Assembly (NCBI RefSeq): GCF_003347015.1
Contig: NZ_PNFB01000023.1
Span: forward strand, 1 to 64,000
DNA from: Brachybacterium sp. YJGR34
GTDB taxonomy: Bacteria > Actinomycetota > Actinomycetes > Actinomycetales > Dermabacteraceae
Length of the DNA: 64,000 nt
Reading direction: 5' to 3'
A model generated the notes under the pieces. It made no database searches and was not told where the DNA came from. It worked only from the letters and a program-made list of their open reading frames with translations. The translations under genes were made by a program, and so were the position numbers. Below are positions 50,037 through 57,928 of this stretch, piece after piece; within the stretch, counting starts at the first letter, position 1, and every line of letters begins with the position of its first letter.

Positions 50037-51338
50037 TCAGCCGCCGACGGCGGCGACGGCCTCGTCGTGCCAGCCCTGCGCCGCCTCCGCCGGGGTGGAG
50101 TCCCCGAAGAGCACCGCGTTCTGGTAGCGCGGGGTGATCTCCTCGACGGCGGTCGAGCCGGCCGGCCCGATCCAGGTGGGCTTGAGCTCCATCTCGGAGA
50201 GCGCGGAGATGTACTCGACCTCTCGCTGCGCGGGAGGGGCGAGGTCCGGCAGGATCGCCTGGCGCACGGCCTCGACCCCCGGGACCCCGCGGTCGGTGAG
50301 GATCAGCTTCCCCGCCTCGACGTCGCTGACCAGGAAGTTCACGAACTCGGCGGCGATCTCCGGGGAGCCGGTGCGCGCGGAGATGGTGTAGAACTGCGAG
50401 GACTGCAGCCACACCCCGCTCTCGAGGGACTCACCGGGCACCTTGACGACCTCCAGGTCTCCGCCGCCGGCCTCGGACAGCGGGGTCAGCGAGCTGGACC
50501 AGGTGAGCATGAAGGCGGCCAGCCCGCGTCCGATGAGGGTCTGCTCGGGGCTCACGTCGGTGAGCTCGACGAGCACGTCCGCTCCCGGGGAGGCGCCGGA
50601 GTCGACCAGCATCTTCGAGAACTCGAAGAAGCTCTGCACCGTCTCCACCCCCACGCCGATCTGCCCGTCCTCGGTGTAGAGGATCTCGCCGTGCTGACGT
50701 GCCCAGAGATCGATCGTGTCATGGCTGAACACCGAGCCCGAGCCGAAGGTCCCCTCGATCCCGGCCTCGGTGACGGCCTGGGCGGCGGCGGCGAAATCGT
50801 CCCAGGTCCAGGTCTCGGGATCGGGGAGATCCACCCCTGCCTCCTCGAGCACCGCCCGGTTCACGATCATGCCGGGGGCGTTGATGCCGCTGGTGACGGC
50901 GACCTGGGTGCCGTCCACCTGACCGTTGCTGCGCGCCGTCTCATCCATGACCGAGAGGTCCAGCTGGTCCGTGACGGTGCCCAGGTCCAGCAGCACGTCG
51001 CGGGCGGCGTACTCCGCGGGATAGGCCCCGCCCATGGTGATGACGTCGGGCTCGTCCCCGGCGGCGACGGAGGTGGCGAGCTTGTCGAAGTACCCGGAGA
51101 TGTCCCCGGGCTCGGCGCTGATCTCGAGGTCCTCGTGGCCGGCGAGGAACAGGTCGATCACGGCCTGGGTGGTCGCGGCCCGCTCGGGGTTCCCCCACCA
51201 GGAGAACCGCAGCGTTCCCCCCTCGGCGTCCCCGCCGCCTCCACCCCCTCCGCTGTTGGGGCCACAGGCGGCGAGGGAACCGGCGGCGAGAGCGCCGAGC
51301 GGCAGGGCGGACAGGGCGGTGCGACGGCTGAGGGGCAT
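50037..51338 (-). CDS. Sugar-binding lipoprotein, paralogue 1
   Basis: 433 residues. Tat-like lipoprotein signal SRRTALSALPLGALAAGSLA with Cys25, followed by GPNSGGG, then an SBP_bac_1 fold: LRFSWWGNPERAATTQAVID, ISGYFDKLATSVAAGDEPDV, DPETWTWDDFAAAAQAV, LGRGLAAFML-like IGRGLAAFMLTWSSSL, and GVPGVEAVRQAI. Paralogue of the two proteins encoded at 51417 and 53261, all three with CGPN after lipidation. It has no permease of its own; it may share those at 54641 and 55572. Confidence 0.9.
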   Translation of the reverse strand: MPLSRRTALSALPLGALAAGSLAACGPNSGGGGGGGDAEGGTLRFSWWGNPERAATTQAVIDLFLAGHEDLEISAEPGDISGYFDKLATSVAAGDEPDVITMGGAYPAEYAARDVLLDLGTVTDQLDLSVMDETARSNGQVDGTQVAVTSGINAPGMIVNRAVLEEAGVDLPDPETWTWDDFAAAAQAVTEAGIEGTFGSGSVFSHDTIDLWARQHGEILYTEDGQIGVGVETVQSFFEFSKMLVDSGASPGADVLVELTDVSPEQTLIGRGLAAFMLTWSSSLTPLSEAGGGDLEVVKVPGESLESGVWLQSSQFYTISARTGSPEIAAEFVNFLVSDVEAGKLILTDRGVPGVEAVRQAILPDLAPPAQREVEYISALSEMELKPTWIGPAGSTAVEEITPRYQNAVLFGDSTPAEAAQGWHDEAVAAVGG

Positions 51339-51416
51339 CTCGGAGTCTCCCGGATCAGGTGCGGTGAGGTGGAGGCGTGCGGGCGGAGGGCGGGGCGAGG
51401 AGGGCCGGTCGGAGCG

Positions 51417-52721
51417 TCAGCCCTCGGGCTGCATGCCGGTGAGGACCGTCAGCAGCTCCTCGGCGATCTCCGCCGGCGGTCGGGTGCCGAACAGCGACTC
51501 CTCGCCGAGGCGGCTCATCTCGTCGCTGAAGCCCACGCCGGAGGCGGGCGTGACCAGCGGGGGCGGGGCCACCTCGGCCTGCATGTCGCGGGCGAAGTCC
51601 AGGGAGACCATCTCGTTCTCGTCGAGCACGGTCTCGATCTCGGACTGCAGCTCGGGGAAGGACGTCACGCCGCGCTCGATCTTCAGCACCTTCGCGGCCT
51701 CGGGATCCCTCAGCAGGAAGTCCACGAGCATCGCCGAGGACTCGACGGCACCGGACTGCGCGGCGATCGACCAGTACATGGAGGCCTTGTTGACCATCTG
51801 GTGGTCGCCGCTGGTGCGGGCGGGCAGGCGCAGCAGCTTCAGGGGCGAGCCGGAGGAGGCCTGGAAGGTCTGCACCTGGGTGTGGAACTGCAGATGGAAG
51901 GCGGCGCGGTTGTTCCCGAACCGCCCCTGCTCGACGCCGGCGGCGGCGTCCTCGAGCTGCTCGGACGGGGCCGGAACGGCTCCCGAGGAGACGAGCTCCA
52001 GCGCATACTCCAGGAAGGACCGGATGGTCTCCACGCTGACCAGCGTCTCGTCCTCGCGGGGGAAGAGCTGCTCGCCGCTCTGCCGCGCCCAGGCACCGAG
52101 CTCCGCGGCCCCGGTGCCGAAGAAGTCGAAGCCGACCACGTCCTCCCCGGCCTCCTGCGCCCAGTCGCTGATCTGCGCGCTAATCTCCGCGAACTCCTCC
52201 CAGGTCCACGTCGTGTCGTCCGGCATCTCCACCCCGGCCTGCTCGAGGAGCTCGGGGTTCACGCCGACGGAGAAGATCCCGATCCCGAGCGGTGCGCCCA
52301 CCAGCGTGCCGTCGGCCAGGCGCCCGGTGTCCAGCACCGCGGCGTCCATCGCGCGGAGGTCCAGCTGGTCGCCCACGGTCTCGAGATCGAGCAGGGATCC
52401 GCGGGCGCCGTAGGAGTCGATGTACGCCTCGTCCATCTGCAGCACGTCCGGGGCGTCGCCGCCGGCGAACTGGGTGGCGAGCTTGTCCCAGTACCCCGTC
52501 CACTCGCTGTACTCGGGGGAGACGGGCACCTCGGCGTTCTCCGCGGTGAAGAGGTCCAGCGCCTCGCGGGTGAGGTCGTTGCGCAGGTCGCCTCCCCACC
52601 AGTAGATCCGGACCGTCTCCGAGTCCTCCCCGGAGGAGGCGTTGGGACCGCAGGCGGCCAGGGCGGGGAGGGCGCCGGCGGCGGCCAGGAGGGCGAGGGT
52701 GCTGCGACGGGTGATCAACAT
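51417..52721 (-). CDS. Sugar-binding lipoprotein, paralogue 2
   Basis: 434 residues. Signal TRRSTLALLAAAGALPALAA with Cys24, then GPNASSG. The SBP_bac_1 domain is closest to paralogue 3: WTGYWDKLATQFAGGDAPDV, LQMDEAYIDSYGARGSLLDL, MPDDTTWTWEEFAEISAQIS, NKASMYWSIAAQSGAVESSA and IERGVTSFPELQSEIE. Transcribed divergently from paralogue 3, with a 539-base gap carrying a candidate operator on its side. Probably an alternative specificity subunit for the same permease pair. Confidence 0.9.
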   Translation of the reverse strand: MLITRRSTLALLAAAGALPALAACGPNASSGEDSETVRIYWWGGDLRNDLTREALDLFTAENAEVPVSPEYSEWTGYWDKLATQFAGGDAPDVLQMDEAYIDSYGARGSLLDLETVGDQLDLRAMDAAVLDTGRLADGTLVGAPLGIGIFSVGVNPELLEQAGVEMPDDTTWTWEEFAEISAQISDWAQEAGEDVVGFDFFGTGAAELGAWARQSGEQLFPREDETLVSVETIRSFLEYALELVSSGAVPAPSEQLEDAAAGVEQGRFGNNRAAFHLQFHTQVQTFQASSGSPLKLLRLPARTSGDHQMVNKASMYWSIAAQSGAVESSAMLVDFLLRDPEAAKVLKIERGVTSFPELQSEIETVLDENEMVSLDFARDMQAEVAPPPLVTPASGVGFSDEMSRLGEESLFGTRPPAEIAEELLTVLTGMQPEG

Positions 52722-52828
52722 CGATCCTTCGGGGGTGCGGGGCGACCACGAACGTCGGGGCGTTCCGACGGGGAGGGCCCGGAGGGAGCCCGGCGCGGCA
52801 GCGGTGCCGCCCCGGGCAGGGAGCGCGG

Positions 52829-52849
52829 TTAGTTGTCGACAAAGACTAA
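52829..52849. promoter_or_regulatory. ROK-type operator candidate
   Basis: TTAGT-N11-ACTAA with the perfect decamer palindrome TTGTCGACAA inside it (52833-52842). ROK-family repressors of actinobacteria recognise TTAGT/ACTAA-like arms. It lies 108 bases before the minus-strand paralogue 2 gene and is strikingly AT-rich for this DNA. Confidence 0.5.
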
Positions 52850-52989
52850 GCGTGTGACCCGCATCGCACAAGGCACGGAGCGCCGGTGGTCCGGTGCCCG
52901 GGACGCGCCGACGGCGGCGGGGCGACCATCGGGGAAAGTGTGAGCCAGGGCACGGTTCGGCAACAGTCTCGTCAGCGGCCCGCGGCGGG

Positions 52990-53018
52990 TTGACATCGCC
53001 TTCGCCAAGCGCTTTCCT
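52990..53018 (+). promoter_or_regulatory. Promoter with LacI-type operator before paralogue 3
   Basis: TTGACA (52990-52995) and TTTCCT (53013-53018) with a 17-base spacer. GCCAAGCGCTTTCC, centred on the palindrome AAGCGCTT (53007-53014), overlaps the -10, as LacI/CcpA-type operators do. A leader of about 240 bases follows, in which I see nothing distinctive. Confidence 0.5.
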
Positions 53019-53260
53019 AGGTGGGCCGCCACCGGCTCGCCGGCCGTCCCCGACACGCCGACGGAACCACGGGCCGTGCGGCGCGATGCGGGAGCGATCC
53101 CCTCGTCGCGACCCAGCCCGGCGTGACCCCTGCCGGCGCCGGACAACGCGGCTCGAGCCAACCGGCCCGGGCCGGGCATCCACCTCGGAGCGACCATGAC
53201 GGTCGAGCCGGGCGCCCCACACTTCCGCTCGTGCACCACCCGAAGATCAAAGGAGATCTG

Positions 53261-54559
53261 ATGTTCACTCGACGAAGCGCGCTCGCGCTCGGCATCGCTG
53301 TCCCCGGTCTCGCCGGCCTCGCCGCCTGCGGGCCCAACTCCTCCGGCGGGAGCGGCGGCGGGGACGACGGCTCCGCCTCGCTGCGCCTGGCGTGGTGGGG
53401 CAATCCCACCCGTGACGAGAACACGCAGAAGGTCATCGAGGCCTACGAGGAGGCCGAGGACTCCGTCACCGTCGCCCTCGAGCCCGGTGAATGGAGCGGC
53501 TACTGGGACAAGCTCGCCACCCAGACCGCCGGCGGCGACTTCCCGGACGTGGTCCAGATGGACGAGAAGTACCTCTCCGAGTACGGCGGTCGCGGAGCCC
53601 TGCTGGATCTCGCCGGCGCCGGCCTGAACACCGACGACTTCGTGGAGGGCTCGGTCGAGGTGGGCGAGGTGCCCGATGCCGGCCTCGCCGCCATCAATGC
53701 GGGCCTGAACTCGCTCGCCTTCCTCATCAACCAGGAGGTCTTCGACGCCGCCGGGGTCGAGATCCCCGACGACACCACCTGGACCTGGGACGACCTGCTG
53801 GACATCGCCACCCAGATCACCGAGAACACCGAGGACGGCACCTTCGGCATGACCCAGATGGGGCCGGTCCAGGGCCTCTTCCAGGTGTGGGTGCGCCAGG
53901 CCGGCCAGGACCAGTACAAGGACGGCGCCGCCGGCTTCGACGCCGAGACCGCCACCGCCTGGTTCGAGTGGGCCAAGAAGGTCCAGGACACCGGGGCGGG
54001 CCCCGGCGCGAGCCTCTCCGTCGAGGACGCCGCGCAGGCGATGGACCAGTCGCTGTTCGCCACCGGGAAGGTCGCCATGACCGTCGCCTGGTCGAACCAG
54101 GTCGTCGCGCACGACGGGCTCGTCCCCTCGGGCGTCACCGTGCTGCGACCGCCCTCGGTCACCGGCTCGGCGGCCGACGCCCAGCTCTGGTACAAGGCCT
54201 CGATGTACTGGGCGGTCTCCGCGAACTCGGCCTCCCCGGAGGCGGCCGTGGCGCTCGTCGACTACCTCGTCAACTCGCCCGATGCCGGCACGATCCTCGG
54301 CGTCGAGCGCGGCGTGCCCGGCAACATGACGGTCCGCGAGGCGATCGTGCCGGACCTCGACGAGCCCAACCTCAAGGCGGTCGACTTCCTGGAGTCGATC
54401 GAGGGCGAGCTCGGGCCCATCCCCGAGATCACCCCGCAGGGCGGCGGCGAGTTCGAGGACATCCTCACGCGGGCCTGCGAGGACATGCTCTTCGGCACCC
54501 TCACCCCGGCCGAGGCCGGTCAGCGCCTGCTCGACGACCTCACCGCAGCCCTGGGCTGA
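53261..54559 (+). CDS. Sugar-binding lipoprotein, paralogue 3 (operon-linked)
   Basis: 432 residues, ATG with AAAGGAG upstream. Signal TRRSALALGIAVPGLAGLAA with Cys23, then GPNSSGG. SBP_bac_1 fold: LRLAWWGNPTRDENTQKVIE, GEWSGYWDKLATQTAGGDFP, VVQMDEKYLSEYGGRGALLD, IPDDTTWTWDDLLDIATQIT, YKASMYWAVSANSASPEAAV and GVERGVPGNMTVREAIVPDL. First gene of an operon with two permeases, two Gfo/Idh enzymes and a GH106-type hydrolase, so its ligand is probably the glycoside these enzymes process. Confidence 0.92.
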   Translation: MFTRRSALALGIAVPGLAGLAACGPNSSGGSGGGDDGSASLRLAWWGNPTRDENTQKVIEAYEEAEDSVTVALEPGEWSGYWDKLATQTAGGDFPDVVQMDEKYLSEYGGRGALLDLAGAGLNTDDFVEGSVEVGEVPDAGLAAINAGLNSLAFLINQEVFDAAGVEIPDDTTWTWDDLLDIATQITENTEDGTFGMTQMGPVQGLFQVWVRQAGQDQYKDGAAGFDAETATAWFEWAKKVQDTGAGPGASLSVEDAAQAMDQSLFATGKVAMTVAWSNQVVAHDGLVPSGVTVLRPPSVTGSAADAQLWYKASMYWAVSANSASPEAAVALVDYLVNSPDAGTILGVERGVPGNMTVREAIVPDLDEPNLKAVDFLESIEGELGPIPEITPQGGGEFEDILTRACEDMLFGTLTPAEAGQRLLDDLTAALG

Positions 54560-54573
54560 GACCACCTGTTCCG

Positions 54574-54612
54574 CATCACCGGGCCGACCGCCGCCGCGGC
54601 GGCCCGGTGATG
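54574..54612 (+). other. 13-bp intercistronic hairpin after the binding-protein gene
   Basis: CATCACCGGGCCG (54574-54586) pairs perfectly with CGGCCCGGTGATG (54600-54612). Its place between binding protein and permease is where hairpins commonly protect the abundant binding-protein mRNA. The core CACCGGGCCG/CGGCCCGGTG recurs at 56485. Confidence 0.7.
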
Positions 54613-54640
54613 GTGGGCCATCGAAGAAGGGAAGAAGCCT

Positions 54641-55579
54641 ATGAGCGCGATCGGAGAGCTCTCCCAGATCGTCGGGAAGCGCAAGAAGGGCGGTGTGAAG
54701 GAGAAGCACCCGGACAATCGGGCGGGTCTGCTGTTCATGTCGCCGTGGCTGCTGGGGCTGTTCGGCATCACGCTGCTGCCCATGATCGCGTCGTTCGCCC
54801 TCGCGTTCACGGACTACAGCCTGCTGGCGCCGCCGGAGTTCACGGGGCTGGCGAACATCAAGGAGATGATCGGCGACACCCGGCTGCACAACTCGCTGGT
54901 GGTCACGTTCATCTACGTGTTCGTGGGGACGCCGCTGCAGCTCATCGTGGCGCTGCTGCTGGCGGTGCTGCTGAACCAGGGCATCAAGGGCCTGTCGTTC
55001 TACCGGTCCGTGTTCTACCTGCCGTCGCTGCTGGGCGGATCGGTCGCGATCGCGATCCTGTGGCGCCAGATGTTCGGCGCGAACGGCCTGGTGAACCAGG
55101 TCGCCGGGATGCTGGGCTTCGAGAACCTCCCGGGCTGGGTGTCCAATCCGGACACCGCGCTGGGCACGATCATCCTGCTGCACGTGTGGACGTTCGGGTC
55201 GCCGATGATCATCTTCCTGGCGGGACTGCGGCAGATCCCGGAGATGTACTACGAGGCCGCGAGCGTGGACGGCGCCTCGAAGTTCGCGAAGTTCTTCCGG
55301 ATCACGCTGCCGCTGCTGACGCCGATCATCTTCTTCAACGTGGTGCTGCAGGTCATCAACGCGTTCCAGTCGTTCACCCAGGCGTTCGTGGTCTCGGGCG
55401 GAACGGGTGGCCCCTCGGACTCGACGATGTTCTACACGCTGTACCTGTACCAGAAGGGCTTCACCCAGTTCGACATGGGGTACGCCTCGGCGATGGCATG
55501 GCTGCTGCTGATCATCGTCGCGATCTTCACCGCCATCAACTTCTTCGTCTCCAAGTTCTGGGTGTTCTACGATGACTGA
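54641..55579 (+). CDS. CUT1 sugar ABC permease, MalF/UgpA type
   Basis: 312 residues, six helices. NRAGLLFMSPWLLGLFGITL, FALAFTDYSLLAPPEFTGLA and the EAA loop YEAASVDGASKFAKFFRITLPL are clear; GGPSDSTMFYTLYLYQKGF is typical of lactose/arabinose-type permeases. ATG preceded by GAAGGGAAG. Its last eight bases overlap the next gene. Confidence 0.92.
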   Translation: MSAIGELSQIVGKRKKGGVKEKHPDNRAGLLFMSPWLLGLFGITLLPMIASFALAFTDYSLLAPPEFTGLANIKEMIGDTRLHNSLVVTFIYVFVGTPLQLIVALLLAVLLNQGIKGLSFYRSVFYLPSLLGGSVAIAILWRQMFGANGLVNQVAGMLGFENLPGWVSNPDTALGTIILLHVWTFGSPMIIFLAGLRQIPEMYYEAASVDGASKFAKFFRITLPLLTPIIFFNVVLQVINAFQSFTQAFVVSGGTGGPSDSTMFYTLYLYQKGFTQFDMGYASAMAWLLLIIVAIFTAINFFVSKFWVFYDD

Positions 55580-56480
55580 TCAGCTCCATGACACGACCGC
55601 CCCGGTGACGACGGGGACCGCACCGGTCCCGCCCCGCCGGCATCGCCGTCACCGGCACCTGACCTCCCGGACCCTGCGGCACGTGGTGATGATCGTCGCG
55701 AGCGTGCTGATGATCTATCCGCTGCTGTGGATGGTGGTCTCCTCGCTGCGGCCCAATGAGGAGATCTTCCGCAATCCCGGTCTGCTGCCGCTCAGCCTGG
55801 ACTTCTCGAACTACGAGCGGGGCTGGACCTCGCTGGCGCAGCCGTTCTCCCACTACCTGATGAACTCGACGCTGCTGGTGCTGGGGTGCGTGGTCGGGAA
55901 TCTGATCGCGTGCTCGCTGACGGCCTACGCGTTCGCGCGGCTGAAGTTCTGGGGTCGCAACGTCGCGTTCGCGATCATGCTGATGACGCTGATGCTGCCG
56001 ATCCACGTGGTGATCGTGCCGCAGTACATCATGTTCTCCCAGACCGGCTGGGTGAACACGATGCTCCCGCTGATCCTGCCGAAGTTCCTGGCGACCGACG
56101 CGTTCTTCGTGTTCCTCATGGTCCAGTTCATCCGCGGGATCCCGAAGGAGCTGGACGAGGCCGCGCGGATCGACGGCTGCGGCCACTTCCGCATCTTCTT
56201 CCAGGTGATCCTGCCGCTGATGCTGCCGGCGCTGGCGACCACCACGATCTTCACCTTCATGTGGATGTGGAACGACTTCTTCGGATCCCTCATCTACCTC
56301 ACCAGCCCCGAGAACTTCACCGTGCCGCTGGCGCTGAAGTCGTTCCTCGACACCCAGGGCTCCTCCGACTGGGGTGCCATGTTCGCCATGTCCGTGGTGT
56401 CCCTGATCCCCCTGTTCCTCGTGTTCCTCTTCGGTCAGCGATTCCTCATCAAGGGCTTCGCCACCACCGGCATCAAGTAG
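55572..56480 (+). CDS. CUT1 sugar ABC permease, MalG/UgpE type
   Basis: 302 residues, six helices, His/Arg-rich N-terminus. MIYPLLWMVVSSLRPNEEIF, VIVPQYIMFSQTGWVNTMLP and the EAA loop LDEAARIDGCGHFRIFFQVILPL. Eight-base overlap with the first permease. No ATPase follows, so a housekeeping multi-sugar ATPase is presumed. Confidence 0.92.
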   Translation: MTDQLHDTTAPVTTGTAPVPPRRHRRHRHLTSRTLRHVVMIVASVLMIYPLLWMVVSSLRPNEEIFRNPGLLPLSLDFSNYERGWTSLAQPFSHYLMNSTLLVLGCVVGNLIACSLTAYAFARLKFWGRNVAFAIMLMTLMLPIHVVIVPQYIMFSQTGWVNTMLPLILPKFLATDAFFVFLMVQFIRGIPKELDEAARIDGCGHFRIFFQVILPLMLPALATTTIFTFMWMWNDFFGSLIYLTSPENFTVPLALKSFLDTQGSSDWGAMFAMSVVSLIPLFLVFLFGQRFLIKGFATTGIK

Positions 56481-56483
56481 GAC

Positions 56484-56512
56484 GCACCGGGCCGGCCCCG
56501 CCGGCCCGGTGC
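56484..56512 (+). other. 12-bp hairpin after the second permease
   Basis: GCACCGGGCCGG, loop CCCCG, CCGGCCCGGTGC, three bases after the permease stop. Very stable and without a T-run. It shares its stem core with the hairpin at 54574 and separates the transport genes from the enzyme genes of the operon. Confidence 0.7.
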
Positions 56513-56554
56513 AGTCGGCACCGCACCACCTCACCACCACCCACCAGGAGAGCC

Positions 56555-57928
56555 ATGTCCATCCGCTACGCCCTGATCGGCTCCGGACACCGTGCCCAGA
56601 TGTACCTCGACGCGATCGCGGGTCCCCATGCGGCCGATGCCGAGCTGGTCGCCCTGCTCGACACCAACCCCGCCCGTCGGGAGTTCCATCAGGGACGCTT
56701 CGCGGAGTTCGCGGATGTCGTCCTCGGCGGTCCCGAGGAGCTCGAGCGGATCGTCGAGCAGGAGCGGGTGGAGCGGGTGGTCGTCACGACCCCGGACCGC
56801 TATCACGCCGAGTACGTGGTGCGGGCCCTGGAGGCGGGAGCCGATGTCATCGTCGAGAAGCCGCTGACGATCGACGCCGCCAGCGCCCGCCGCATCGAGC
56901 AGGCGATCGACCGCACCGGCCGCAGCGTGCTGGTGACCTTCAACTACCGCTACTCCCCGCGCAACACGGCGCTGAAGCAGGTGATCGCCTCGGGCGAGAT
57001 CGGCGAGGTGGTCTCGGTGAACTTCGAGTGGGTGCTGGACACCTCCCACGGCGCGGACTACTTCCGCCGCTGGCACCGCGACAAGGCCAACAGCGGCGGC
57101 CTGTTCGTCCACAAGGCCTCCCACCACTTCGATCTCGTCAACTGGTGGACCGCCCAGGTGCCCGATCGGGTCTACGCCCGCGGTGGCCTGCGCTTCTACG
57201 GGGCGGACAACGCCGCATCCCGCGGCATCGATCCGCTGCCGGAGCGCGGCACCCATGACGGTCCGCACGACCCCTTCGAGCTGGACCTGCGCGGGGACGA
57301 GCGCCTGAGGAGCCTCTACCTCGAGGCCGAGCAACATGACGGCTACCGCCGCGACCAGTCCGTCTTCGGTGAGGGCATCACCACCGAGGACAACCTCACC
57401 GCGATCGTCGACTACAGCGGCGGTGCGGTCCTCACCTACGCGCTGAACGCCCACAGCCCCTGGGAGGGGTACCGGGTCGCGGTCAACGGCACGAAGGGAC
57501 GCGCGGAGCTCGAGGTCGTCGAGCGCGCCGAGGTGATCCCGAAGAGCGAGGAGGCCGTGGTCGATCCCAGCGCGGTCGCGGTCACCGAGGAGGACCAGGG
57601 CGCCCGCGTCCGCGGGGAGCGCCTCGTCCTCCAGCGCCACTTCGAGCCCGCGCGAGAGGTCGAGATCCCCAGCGGCGTCGGCGGGCACGGCGGCGGCGAC
57701 GCCCTCATGCTCCGCGACATCTTCCAGGGCGTCGGCGAGGATCCGCTGGGCCGCGCCTCCGACCATCGCGACGGGCTGCGCGCCATCGCCGTGGGCATCT
57801 GCGGCAACACCTCGCTCGCCACCGGCGCCCCCGTCGACGTCGCCGAGCACATGGGCGTCGACCTCTCCCGCGCCCCGCGCGCCGCAGCCCCGGCGACCGG
57901 GGTCCCCGTGGCCGGGGCCGCCCGATGA
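56555..57928 (+). CDS. Gfo/Idh/MocA-family oxidoreductase 1
   Basis: 457 residues. NAD(P)-binding Rossmann domain begins YALIGSGHRAQMYLDAIA (residues 4-21), with VVVTTPDRYHAEYVVRALEAGADVIVEKP containing the conserved EKP, and FNYRYSPRNTALKQVIASGEIG at the start of the sugar-binding domain. A central insert (about 210-280, around DPFELDLRGDERLRSLYLEAE) makes it longer than typical members. It should oxidise or reduce a sugar or sugar acid in the cytosol. AGGAG before the ATG; the stop overlaps the next gene by four bases. Confidence 0.9.
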   Translation: MSIRYALIGSGHRAQMYLDAIAGPHAADAELVALLDTNPARREFHQGRFAEFADVVLGGPEELERIVEQERVERVVVTTPDRYHAEYVVRALEAGADVIVEKPLTIDAASARRIEQAIDRTGRSVLVTFNYRYSPRNTALKQVIASGEIGEVVSVNFEWVLDTSHGADYFRRWHRDKANSGGLFVHKASHHFDLVNWWTAQVPDRVYARGGLRFYGADNAASRGIDPLPERGTHDGPHDPFELDLRGDERLRSLYLEAEQHDGYRRDQSVFGEGITTEDNLTAIVDYSGGAVLTYALNAHSPWEGYRVAVNGTKGRAELEVVERAEVIPKSEEAVVDPSAVAVTEEDQGARVRGERLVLQRHFEPAREVEIPSGVGGHGGGDALMLRDIFQGVGEDPLGRASDHRDGLRAIAVGICGNTSLATGAPVDVAEHMGVDLSRAPRAAAPATGVPVAGAAR

